In this document: in pieces, positions 60,401 through 64,000 of the stretch
Layout: each line of letters opens with the position of its first letter
Numbering within the stretch: the stretch's first letter is position 1
Made by a program: the position numbers and the translations under genes
Notes under the pieces: generated by a model
What the model was told of the DNA's origin: nothing
Database searches by the model: none
The model's input: only the letters and a program-made list of their open reading frames with translations
Origin: Notospermus geniculatus
Lineage: Eukaryota; Nemertea; Pilidiophora; Heteronemertea; Lineidae
Direction of reading: 5' to 3'
NCBI GenBank assembly: GCA_002633025.1
Contig: NMRB01000004.1
Span: forward strand, 824,763 to 888,762
DNA length: 64,000 nucleotides

Positions 60401-63400
60401 CCTCATTCATCCCTTGAGATGCTAATCCAATTAAGTGGAAAATGTGGTTGTATTATTTGTTTCCTTCCGTCATGCAATGGGGCGGGAGAATATTCATAGT
60501 TGTGTCCAGTTTGTGGTTGTGGTGTTGGTCAGGCTGTGGTTGGCTGCTTGGAGTTGAAACCTTTTGACTTAGGAATTGTGAAGTCTTTGTGGGAGGGCTC
60601 TTAGGTTTGGACAGCTTTGATTCACTAGAGGTAGTTGCCGTTGATCACCTTTGACCTGGAGCGATGACGATGTTGGTTCGGATACGTAGAGATCACCTGT
60701 TAAATCTCTTAAACAGCCTGTTTTCTGATTGAAGTTTGTGGATGTGTCACTGATTAACTTGATATTTGCCAAATCTCACTTTTGACATGGCAATTTTAGG
60801 ATGACTTAGCCGTTCTTGTTGTAACTGTTCTGTGCAGGGAAACTTTCTTTTTGCTGGACGCACATTTGCATATTCGGCCTAGCATGTGGAGGGATCAGGC
60901 ATATCTTTGTTCGCAGGATCAATTCAGTTTGTTGGCCGAACACATTTTGGTTCGGTCAGTGAGAATTTGGATATGTTCTTTCATACTAAAAAGAACAGGA
61001 AGCAGTTTCCTCATGATTATCAATATCAATATGACGGGCCAATCATTGTCCTAACGGTAAGTGATTTGCCCAGGATCTCAATGGTATGGTGATTGAAGGT
61101 TTAGGTGTTGTCATCTCTAGCCTGAACTAGTGCTTAGGGCTGTTGATGATGGTTTATCACACCATGTGATCAACATTGGATTTGGGGTAGACATACCACA
61201 CTTGTCTCTCACACTTCCTAAGCACTTGAGCATATTCCTGTAGTATTAGCCCTTTAATTATAAGCCAGAACAAAACTCTGTATGACCAAGTCTTGTGCCT
61301 CTGATAACAGATCTTCTCGGAGAGCAGCTGCAAAGGATGCATATCGAAAGTGTTGGAGCTTGGTATGCATGGTGGGTGGAAGGTTGGAGACATGGCTGGT
61401 TGGATGGAGATGACATTCGGGTAGGAATCTGACTCTCACAAACCAGTCTACAGGTTTTCAAGAATGGGCCAGGTTGAGTGATATGGCAGAAACAGTGCAG
61501 AAAGGCTGTCAGATTACTGATTCTTGCCTCTTCCTTTGCAGGACACTGGGTATGAAGGCAAGTTGCAGGAACTTATCACCTCAGAATCCGCTTACAAGAA
61601 GCAGCTCGTCGACATGGAGAGGAGGGAAGCCTTGTATAAGGCGGACCTCCTGGCAGCACAAACTCAACTCCATGACATCAGAAAAGATCACAGTCACCGC
61701 ATCCAAGAGCTTCAGGATACAATTGCTGACTTGGAAAGGAATGAAGCCAAGTAAGTCTCTTCGAATAGATCGGCATTTCATCTGAAATTTGTTGCCTTTG
61801 TGTGTGTTACCTCTGTGAATAGTATCGCCAATTCAACCCCATTCGTCAAGTTACCTTTCGAATGAAGAGGGCACATTTTTAGCTCAGCTGACTACCAGGC
61901 CTTTGGGCCTCTTGTTGATCAAGATCTCTGTTTAGGCCTAACACAAATCTTTCTTTCCGTTCTTACAGGCTGAAGAGTAAACTCAACCTGAACTCCAAGG
62001 ACAGAACCACCGAAACTGTATCCAAAATCCATGACCTCAAGGATCGAATCATCGATCTCGAAGCCACCGAGAAACAACTACGTCGTACCGTCCAAGACCT
62101 CCAAAACGAACGTGATGATCTCCGTCAGAAAGTTGCAGAGAATCGCTCCCGTCCTACGAGCACACACGATCCTGTCGATAGGTTACGTGAACTCGAACAT
62201 CAACAGGAAGTCGATGAACTTCAGGCCAAGATACGCCAGTTGGAGAATGCTGAAGCAGTTTTGCAGGACCAACTTTTGAAGCTTCGTAGTCAAGACGACA
62301 CTGGTAAGGGCTACTTTTCAGTTTTGTTCTGCGATCTTTGCAGTCAACTGGATTTAAGTTGTTGGCTCAGTCATTCAGAGTCATTTGACATCTCTTTAGA
62401 ATCTTTTTCTCTGCCTTACTGCTAGTGCAAACATTTCATATGATAACGTTTCCATTCAGGTTTTGCCGAACGCATCGAGCACCTGGAACGCTCTGAACGA
62501 GCCCTTCAGCGTAAGTTGGAGATGTACGAATCACATGACTTCAATGATGAGGCAGACAGTCTGATGGATAAGCCAGAAGATCTCCTGCGCCAGCGGATAC
62601 ACGAGTTGGAGAAAGTTGAGAAGCATCTCAGAAGTCAGGTGAGTTTAATTTTTGGCAGTAAGTCACTTCATTGACCTTGATCTCTCCTGTTTCTTGTGTC
62701 ATCCATGACGTCATCCTCACATTGTAGATCACTGACCTTGAGAATGACCGGGAAGAACTCCACGAGATTGCAAGAAAGGACAAGAATTCAATTCACGAGT
62801 TGAATGTGAAGCTTCGAGAACTCCAGCTTGCGGAGAAGAACTTAAAGGAGCAAGTCAGCATGTTTGAGGTGACAGAGAACAACCTCCTTGCCAAGATAGA
62901 TGCTCTACAGGTCAGTGCGTTACATATAGACACTTTTGGGCTGTCAGACTTTTACATGGTAATCTTTGGTACCTGTCAATTCAGAGGTTAAGGGTTTGTC
63001 TCCCAATCATATCAGTGCCCCTTTGAGTTTACTGTCTCCTCTTGCTCAGGCAGGTGATGGCCTTTTAAGCAGAAATTTGGGGTTTATATCCTGGTGAGAC
63101 CTTGGTGTTTCTTTACGGCAAGGAATAATGGTTGACGTTTTTGATTATTATTATTCTTTTATTGCCTGAAACCTTTGCATGTCAAGACATCCTTCATCCC
63201 GCCAAGTAAAACTGGGCGATGGAAAAGGGCGCGAATGTGAATATTTTGATTACGTGTGTTACAGGACGAGCTCGATGATCAAGAGGACCAACTGAGTCGC
63301 GTCAAGCGTGCTGAGAAGAACTGGAAGGGTCAGGCCAAGGAGCTGAGGTTCACAGAAGAATCGGCAGCAAAGAAAGTCATCAATCTCGAAGCTTTGGTTG

Positions 63401-64000
63401 AGGAGCTGCAATCATCAGAAACCAAGTTGAAGAAGAACCTGTACACAGCTGAGCAGGAAAACCTGGCCTCAAAAGACAAGATTGAGATTCTTCAAGAACA
63501 AGTCTATGATCTACAGAGTACAGAGATCACTCATAAACAGAGGATTAGGGACTTGGAGAACAAGGAACGAGCGTTACACTGCGATTTGGCAAAGTATGAG
63601 TGTTCTGAGAACGTCGCTACGCGGCGTAGTGGTGACTTGGAGTCGTTGACGGACAGTTTGTCAGAGCGTATCTATGCCTTAGAGGAGGAGAGAGCAAACT
63701 TGAAGTACGAAGTCTCCGATTTGTCAGTTGTTTACGACGATACGAAGAAACAGGTGGCGCTGTTGGAGAACAACGAAATTGCCTTGAAGCAGCAGATAGA
63801 GTATTTAGAGACCAATGAAAAAAGGCTTCAGAAACGTAACCAGGAGTTGGAAATTCAGCGGATTGAGTTGCTCCGAAAAGCAGACGATGCCGGCCATTCT
63901 GAGTTGAAGCAGAAGGAGTTGGTTCAGGCTCTTGAAAGGAGTGAGAAGAAGCTGAAATATAAGCTGCAAGAGTTGGAGAACAATGCAGCATCTCTTGAGA
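26334..64000 (+). CDS. JAKMIP-like giant coiled-coil protein (whole gene, 3' end beyond window)
   Basis: About 23 exons join in frame, giving at least about 2,700 residues, almost all predicted coiled coil (heptad-rich, K/E/L/Q). The first fifteen (about 819 codons) follow vertebrate JAKMIP1/2/3, proteins that bind microtubules and, for JAKMIP1, the kinase TYK2 and GABA-B receptors. Matches include the start (VDEAMLDALRAENEELR against ALIVALQAANEDLR), AKKQLEDAYGILLEADRQKS, LEKRLKPMQEKNRKFLQRN, IAREEFENNYRRLIREHLEL, EQHEMMEFRVLELEE and LDEIDKDGSLSKPEKTVLLQ. Vertebrate JAKMIPs stop soon after the last match, with a hydrophobic tail. Here the frame runs on for over 1,850 further codons. The start is the first in-frame ATG after an upstream stop at 26184. 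Exons 12-15 are duplicated across an assembly gap. Confidence 0.85.
26967..31532 (+). other. Intron 1 with a 190-bp assembly gap
   Basis: No exon could be recognised. Vertebrate JAKMIPs have about 60 residues between the parts encoded by exons 1 and 2 that are missing here. They may lie in the run of N at 30970-31159, or be absent in this lineage. Confidence 0.6.
30970..31159. other. Assembly gap (N run)
   Basis: 190 undetermined bases in intron 1 of the JAKMIP-like gene. Sequence may be missing or overlapping here. Confidence 1.
31533..31643 (+). CDS. JAKMIP-like exon 2
   Basis: 37 codons after TGATTCTTCCAG, ending TGT before GTAAGA. It encodes CTKEDERRYINKISDLSSKV and RQLEGKCTEV, collinear with the JAKMIP RNQKRIAELNATIRKLEDR region. 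Confidence 0.85.
31775..31921 (+). CDS. JAKMIP-like exon 3
   Basis: 49 codons after CACTTGCAG. LEKRLKPMQEKNRKFLQRNM matches vertebrate EKQCKPLLERNKCLAKRND, one of the clearest family matches in the gene. It ends ATG before GTAAGT. Confidence 0.9.
32101..32271 (+). CDS. JAKMIP-like exon 4
   Basis: 57 codons after TCTCCCTTCCAG, encoding KSQVEDIKKRSERLLHELNQ and a further coiled coil ending LKQSCS before GTAGGT. It is in phase with both neighbours and corresponds to the JAKMIP coil-2 region. Confidence 0.82.
32956..33153 (+). CDS. JAKMIP-like exon 5 (basic then serine-rich linker)
   Basis: 66 codons after CTCAATTTCAG. The basic start EKDRRIDLLKHRQRRARENR is collinear with vertebrate REKLIRRRKHRRSSK. 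A tyrosine/acid segment (SSGYEEIEGC) and a serine-rich run corresponding to JAKMIP GYDEDSMDSETSSMAS follow. It is a non-coiled hinge between coiled coils 2 and 3. Confidence 0.88.
33166..33315 (+). mobile_element. tRNA-derived SINE (family B) in JAKMIP-like intron 5
   Basis: A-box-like TTGGTGTAGTGG (33182-33193) and B box GGTTCGATCACC (33226-33237) at tRNA-like spacing are followed by GAGGGCGGCTTTCTTTGACA and CTCCCTCTGGGTTTGCTCCT. The body is shared with the copies at 51,580 and 22,665. It starts within about 15 bp of the exon 5 donor. Confidence 0.7.
33550..33759 (+). CDS. JAKMIP-like exon 6
   Basis: 70 codons after TTTCTCTTCAAG, ending CAG before GTAAGG. It encodes REEFENNYRRLIREHLELEK, SYGLLQMQTDS and AHSKIEDLERAIHEQGQ, closely matching vertebrate RFRQLTREYQALQRAYALLQEQTG and KIEDLEATLAQKGQ. 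Confidence 0.92.
34445..34621 (+). CDS. JAKMIP-like exon 7
   Basis: 59 codons. DITWIEEKQRLNAEKNDLLD and EAQEQHEMMEFRVLELEEIV match vertebrate DSHWVEDKQLFIKRNQELLE and DQNELLEFRNLELEER. The tryptophan in the WxEEKQ motif is a good family marker. It ends AAG before GTAATA. Confidence 0.93.
34780..34869 (+). CDS. JAKMIP-like exon 8
   Basis: 30 codons after TTTTTCTTCAG, encoding LQQQSRDISSCRGVPTQDND and DIEITALDLL, then GTGAGT. It is an acidic, non-coiled linker; vertebrates have a different linker at this point. Confidence 0.75.
35024..35077 (+). CDS. JAKMIP-like exon 9
   Basis: 18 codons after CTCTTCTTGCAG, encoding DIDVVQLQHELLTVKYKH before GTGAGT. Phase 0 at both ends. Short, but with good splice sites. 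Confidence 0.7.
35805..35839 (+). CDS. JAKMIP-like exon 10 (35-bp microexon, tentative)
   Basis: After GTGTCTGTAG it encodes DSEQEVEMEPD plus AG, before GTAGGG. Its end phase (two bases) is exactly completed by the proposed exon 11 starting at 39997 (AG + G = Arg). Weak in isolation; the phase match is the main support. Confidence 0.45.
35840..37512 (+). other. Intronic DNA, nothing further recognised
   Basis: No exon with coiled-coil character and good splice sites was found. It ends at the candidate alternative first exon at 37513. Confidence 0.5.
37513..37875 (+). CDS. Candidate alternative first exon of the JAKMIP-like gene (121 codons)
   Basis: An ATG in good context (AAGATGG) with an in-frame stop four codons upstream opens 121 codons ending GAG before GTATGC, phase 0. 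That phase fits exon 12 at 42179 directly. The peptide starts MENVKGAMDKISSYFATSKH, has a basic cluster LPYKRRKRERLQAQK and an LC8-type DVGTQTDP motif, and ends in the acidic tail FDSDEEE. Codon use and composition look like real protein. If used, it would make an isoform lacking the JAKMIP N-terminal coiled coils. A separate gene is possible but no stop or poly(A) signal follows. Confidence 0.6.
37876..39985 (+). other. Intronic DNA
   Basis: No exon seen. A GGTTGCCATGGTAATGTGG-like repeated word (CATGGTGATGG, CATGGTAATG) recurs between 37,900 and 38,250, giving a loose simple repeat. Confidence 0.5.
39986..40051 (+). CDS. JAKMIP-like exon 11, or an alternative first exon from ATG 39986
   Basis: Encodes LEVIKEEVLMEELDEIDK before GTGAGA. 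This continues into exon 12 to give LDEIDKDGSLSKPEKTVLLQ, matching vertebrate LDILGDNGNLRNEEQVAIIQ, so the join is well supported. The 5' edge is less certain. As an internal exon it would start at 39997 after ACAAAG (completing AGG with exon 10); as a first exon it would start at ATG 39986 (MAQRLEV). Both use the same frame. Confidence 0.75.
42179..42250 (+). CDS. JAKMIP-like exon 12 (copy A)
   Basis: 24 codons after TGTGTCTTTCAG, encoding DGSLSKPEKTVLLQAKAMLD IADK (two pieces), ending before GTCAGT. It aligns with vertebrate NGNLRNEEQVAIIQASTVLSLAEK at the start of the C-terminal JAKMIP coiled coil. Confidence 0.88.
42534..42702. mobile_element. Degenerate MITE in JAKMIP-like intron 12 (copy A)
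   Basis: The left end GTGGAACCTCTCTATTAAGG ACACC is partly inverted at the right (AGGTGTCCTCTTAGG ... GGAGGTTTCCC). The same element is in copy B at 45733-45901, so it predates the split of the two copies. Confidence 0.55.
42758..42913 (+). CDS. JAKMIP-like exon 13 (copy A)
   Basis: 52 codons after CATTTTCCAG, encoding RLRASQSTESALKQRIHDLE and GINPDLVIEYEDTRNKLLEA, ending GTG before GTATGT. It aligns with vertebrate WIQQIEGAEAALHQKMMELE and EELDYRKQALDQA. Confidence 0.88.
43520..43729 (+). CDS. JAKMIP-like exon 14 (copy A)
   Basis: 70 codons after CTTCCTATTCAG, encoding QIEQLENEVKDLREQDAVHV, REERFKKEIEGLRKQLQ and VDERAGIFSDYQK before GTACCT. It is collinear with vertebrate RIQELEATLYNALQQ, QEELRTAVEKLRRQM and LQERMELLQQA. 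Confidence 0.88.
43855..43992 (+). CDS. JAKMIP-like exon 15 (copy A)
   Basis: 46 codons after TTATCATTGCAG, encoding KAEDWEATIKAQAEKIKELE and PEVAKILEQLR before GTAGGT. It aligns with the last helix of vertebrate JAKMIP (HQRIRDLEDKTDIQKRQIKDLEE), after which vertebrate proteins end. Confidence 0.88.
44045..44660. other. Assembly gap (N run, 616 bases)
   Basis: Undetermined sequence between the two copies of the duplicated block. The right contig restarts with sequence already present 3,214 bp earlier. Confidence 1.
45393..45464 (+). CDS. JAKMIP-like exon 12' (copy B)
   Basis: Identical in sequence to 42179-42250, with the same splice sites. Probably the other allele rather than an extra exon. 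Confidence 0.75.
45733..45901. mobile_element. Degenerate MITE in intron 12' (copy B)
   Basis: Same 169-bp inverted-repeat element as at 42534-42702, at the equivalent position. Confidence 0.55.
45957..46112 (+). CDS. JAKMIP-like exon 13' (copy B)
   Basis: Encodes the same 52 residues as copy A. I count about six silent differences (for example CGA/CGG, TAC/TAT, AGG/AGA) and no amino-acid change. Confidence 0.75.
46727..46936 (+). CDS. JAKMIP-like exon 14' (copy B)
   Basis: Same 70 residues as copy A with only silent changes (for example GCT/GCC, AAG/AAA, CGT/CGG, GCG/GCA). The splice sites are preserved. Confidence 0.75.
47057..47194 (+). CDS. JAKMIP-like exon 15' (copy B), possible read-through terminal exon
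   Basis: Same 46 residues as copy A with silent changes only. If the donor at 47195 is not used, the frame stays open for 67 more codons to a stop at 47396-47398, passing a hydrophobic stretch (SYSFLPFLLKFF). That would give a short, vertebrate-sized JAKMIP; see findings. Confidence 0.78.
47660..48312 (+). CDS. JAKMIP-like exon 16 (start of the extra coiled-coil tail)
   Basis: 653 bp after TTTGTCCCTTTTCAG, phase 0 to phase 2. It opens DQLIEKDKQETELLEKTDQL and continues as near-unbroken coiled coil, for example EDLDRIAELEEQVRKLESEK. It ends DEPIIKVEADSQLQAAPG, a non-coiled tail with a sumoylation consensus (IKVE). The donor GTGAGT splits a glycine codon that exon 17 completes. No counterpart in vertebrate JAKMIP is known to me. 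Confidence 0.85.
49838..49972. mobile_element. Inverted-repeat element, about 135 bp
   Basis: Ends CCAATGGTAAAAGGCACTGTAA and TTAATGCCTTTTACCATTGG are inverted repeats. No clear target duplication. Small, non-coding, MITE-like. Confidence 0.55.
50113..50222. mobile_element. Possible inverted-repeat element, about 110 bp
   Basis: TTCCTATCCC followed by TTGACACAA on the left is mirrored by TTGTGTCAA and GGGATAGGAA on the right. Degenerate, with uncertain ends. Confidence 0.4.
50435..51020. mobile_element. MITE with TTA target duplication, 586 bp, internally iterated
   Basis: Terminal inverted repeats of about 54 bp: left AGGCTCGTCTACACGATCAT, right (other strand) AGGCCTGTCCACACGATCAT, both continuing through ACATTTGTTCAAAACATC. 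TTA lies directly outside each end (50432-50434 and 51021-51023). Inside, ACACGATCATACATTTGT and AACATCATCATACA units recur four or five times in both orientations. PIF/Harbinger-like by target duplication. Confidence 0.8.
51425..51491. repeat. (ATG)n microsatellite
   Basis: About 22 uninterrupted ATG/GAT units. In one frame it reads as a run of aspartate, but there is no sign that it is translated. Confidence 0.95.
51580..52040 (-). mobile_element. tRNA-derived SINE (family B), antisense, split by a MITE
   Basis: On the minus strand, starting near 52040: A-box-like TGGCACAGTGATGGGAC, then CCTGTCACCTCTGAGATCCC and a B-box-like GGTTTCATCCCC, matching the order in the SINE at 33,166. The body GGGCGACTCTCTTTGACAGC and GGTTTTCTCCTGCTG continue on the other side of the insertion at 51661-51948. 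Confidence 0.7.
51661..51948. mobile_element. Foldback MITE inserted in a SINE, 288 bp
   Basis: Almost the whole element is a long hairpin. The left end GGGCGTATTCGAATCCTCCG and the right end read on the other strand, GGGCGTATTCAAATCCCCGT, continue matching for over 120 bp. ATG lies outside both ends (51658-51660 and 51949-51951), a 3-bp duplication. It interrupts an older SINE. Confidence 0.8.
53521..53550. repeat. Mini-hairpin GGAGGAATTATACTG, copy 2
   Basis: GGAGGAATTATACTGACAGT GTTTCCTCC with imperfect arms. GTTGCTGCT lies to the left and GTTGCTGTT to the right, an imperfect 9-bp direct repeat. Confidence 0.6.
53592..53621. repeat. Mini-hairpin GGAGGAATTATACTG, copy 3, with 9-bp direct repeats
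   Basis: Arms TTGGAGGAATT and AATTCCTCCAA enclose ATACTGAC. The exact repeat GGTCTAAAC occurs immediately on each side, as after a small insertion. Confidence 0.7.
54795..54890. mobile_element. Inverted-repeat element (CCTGAGGTAAT family), copy 1
   Basis: Left GTAATCAGTGGTTCAGTC...CACTCC and right (other strand) CATCCTGAGGTAATTGCACT followed by GGTTCTTAGCA share an arrangement with the element at 60,140. Ends uncertain. Confidence 0.5.
55490..55688 (+). CDS. JAKMIP-like exon 17
   Basis: 199 bp after TGTATCATTTTAG. The first base completes the glycine codon of exon 16, then MTPDQLSDHDKTGLEKKIAD and repeated SEKVLKDNIQDLLNQLKERD-type coiled coil follow, ending AAA before GTAAGA. An internal ATG is its first full codon. 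Confidence 0.88.
56191..59394 (+). CDS. JAKMIP-like exon 18 (3.2-kb coiled-coil exon)
   Basis: 1,068 codons in one exon after GTTTTTCTTCTAG, ending AAG before GTGAGT. Nearly all is coiled coil (EELQDMINQLKENEKTLRKR, LEELEVENTQLHEKVDDLQA, CSEKELKDELNSLKQSHDLL), with some resemblance to golgins and myosin tails from composition alone. Near the end a non-coiled basic hinge occurs (APRKSSRKRGLTKAEKDN, RRSLGRKSADDLVNRCIELM), then DISDLPEDELISKIQQLE and a less charged segment (IKIYRQVVETVAFAMATDLE). The RKSSRKRG cluster could be a nuclear signal or a microtubule-contact patch. A sumoylation-type VKAE is near residue 830. No paralogous family can be named. Confidence 0.93.
59395..61541 (+). other. 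Intron 18 with one inverted-repeat element
   Basis: No exon seen apart from the listed element. A GGATCAATTCCC-like word near 60,310 (minus strand) resembles a tRNA B box but stands alone. Confidence 0.5.
60140..60250. mobile_element. Inverted-repeat element (CCTGAGGTAAT family), copy 2
   Basis: Left CATCCTGAGGTAATCAGTGG TTCTTGG and right, on the other strand, CATCTTGAGGTTATCAATGG TTCTTAACGG, about 50 bp of inverted similarity around CACTCCC. It is the same family as at 54,795. The word ATCAGTGGTTCT also appears near 13,640 on the minus strand. Confidence 0.6.
61542..61750 (+). CDS. JAKMIP-like exon 19
   Basis: 209 bp after TTCCTTTGCAG, encoding DTGYEGKLQELITSESAYKK and a coiled coil ending LERNEAK, with the last lysine codon split at GTAAGT. 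Phase 0 to 2. Confidence 0.88.
61969..62303 (+). CDS. JAKMIP-like exon 20
   Basis: 335 bp after CCGTTCTTACAG. The first base completes lysine, then LKSKLNLNSKDRTTETVSKI, EATEKQLRRTVQDLQNERDD and a short linker (NRSRPTSTHDPVDRL) before more coiled coil. It ends ACTG before GTAAGG. Confidence 0.88.
62460..62638 (+). CDS. JAKMIP-like exon 21
   Basis: 179 bp after TTTCCATTCAG. Its first two bases complete a glycine, then FAERIEHLERSERALQRKLE and QRIHELEKVEKHLRSQ before GTGAGT. Confidence 0.88.
62728..62910 (+). CDS. JAKMIP-like exon 22
   Basis: 61 codons after CTCACATTGTAG, encoding ITDLENDREELHEIARKDKN and LAEKNLKEQVSMFEVTENNL, ending CAG before GTCAGT. Phase 0 at both ends. Confidence 0.9.
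63265..64000 (+). CDS. JAKMIP-like exon 23, open at window edge
   Basis: After CGTGTGTTACAG, 245 codons remain open to the last base. It starts DELDDQEDQLSRVKRAEKNW, then repeats coiled-coil blocks of the form TNEKRLQKRNQELE and SEKKLKYKLQELE. No stop is reached, so the protein continues past the window. Confidence 0.9.

Noticed and set aside
1-64000. CRISPR arrays, operons, bacterial promoters or defence systems
   Set aside because: No regularly spaced repeats or prokaryotic gene organisation is present. The window is intron-containing animal DNA.

Overview
This is animal (metazoan) nuclear DNA, not bacterial. Genes are split by introns with GT-AG borders, most open frames are short, and non-coding DNA is full of tRNA-derived SINEs and miniature inverted-repeat elements. 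The two recognisable genes are animal families: the START-domain lipid-transfer protein STARD7 and a Janus-kinase-and-microtubule-interacting protein (JAKMIP). TAGGCCTA-like words recur throughout, which I associate with marine invertebrate genomes, perhaps echinoderm or hemichordate. That placement is a guess.

Layout. 1-18,300: no gene I can name; repeats (a tRNA SINE with a duplicated tail, several hairpin or inverted-repeat elements, short tandem repeats) and a few open, splice-bounded stretches on the minus strand that might be exons of an unknown gene. 18,300-24,015 (+): STARD7, seven coding exons giving about 373 residues, with a plausible promoter and poly(A) signals. 24,015-26,333: intergenic, with a degenerate tandem repeat and a small inverted-repeat element. 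26,334 to beyond 64,000 (+): one very long coiled-coil gene. Its first fifteen exons (about 819 codons) follow vertebrate JAKMIP1/2/3 from start to near the end. The frame then continues through a 653-bp exon, a 199-bp exon, a single 3.2-kb exon and five more exons, still open at the window edge (at least about 2,700 codons in all).

Points to note. The JAKMIP exons at 42,179-43,992 appear again at 45,393-47,194, beyond a 616-base run of N. The copies differ only at silent sites in the exon stretches I compared and by substitutions and indels in introns, so two haplotypes left side by side at an assembly gap is the best explanation. Two internal ATG-bearing exons (37,513 and 39,986) may be alternative starts for isoforms lacking the JAKMIP N-terminus. 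The most unusual small-scale signal is a set of three hairpins of about 30-35 bp sharing the core GGAGGAATTATACTG, each flanked by 7-9 bp direct repeats as if inserted.

Functionally the two genes are unrelated neighbours: STARD7 moves phosphatidylcholine to mitochondria, while JAKMIP proteins bind microtubules and act as scaffolds. All homology statements come from recognising the families by eye; no search was run.
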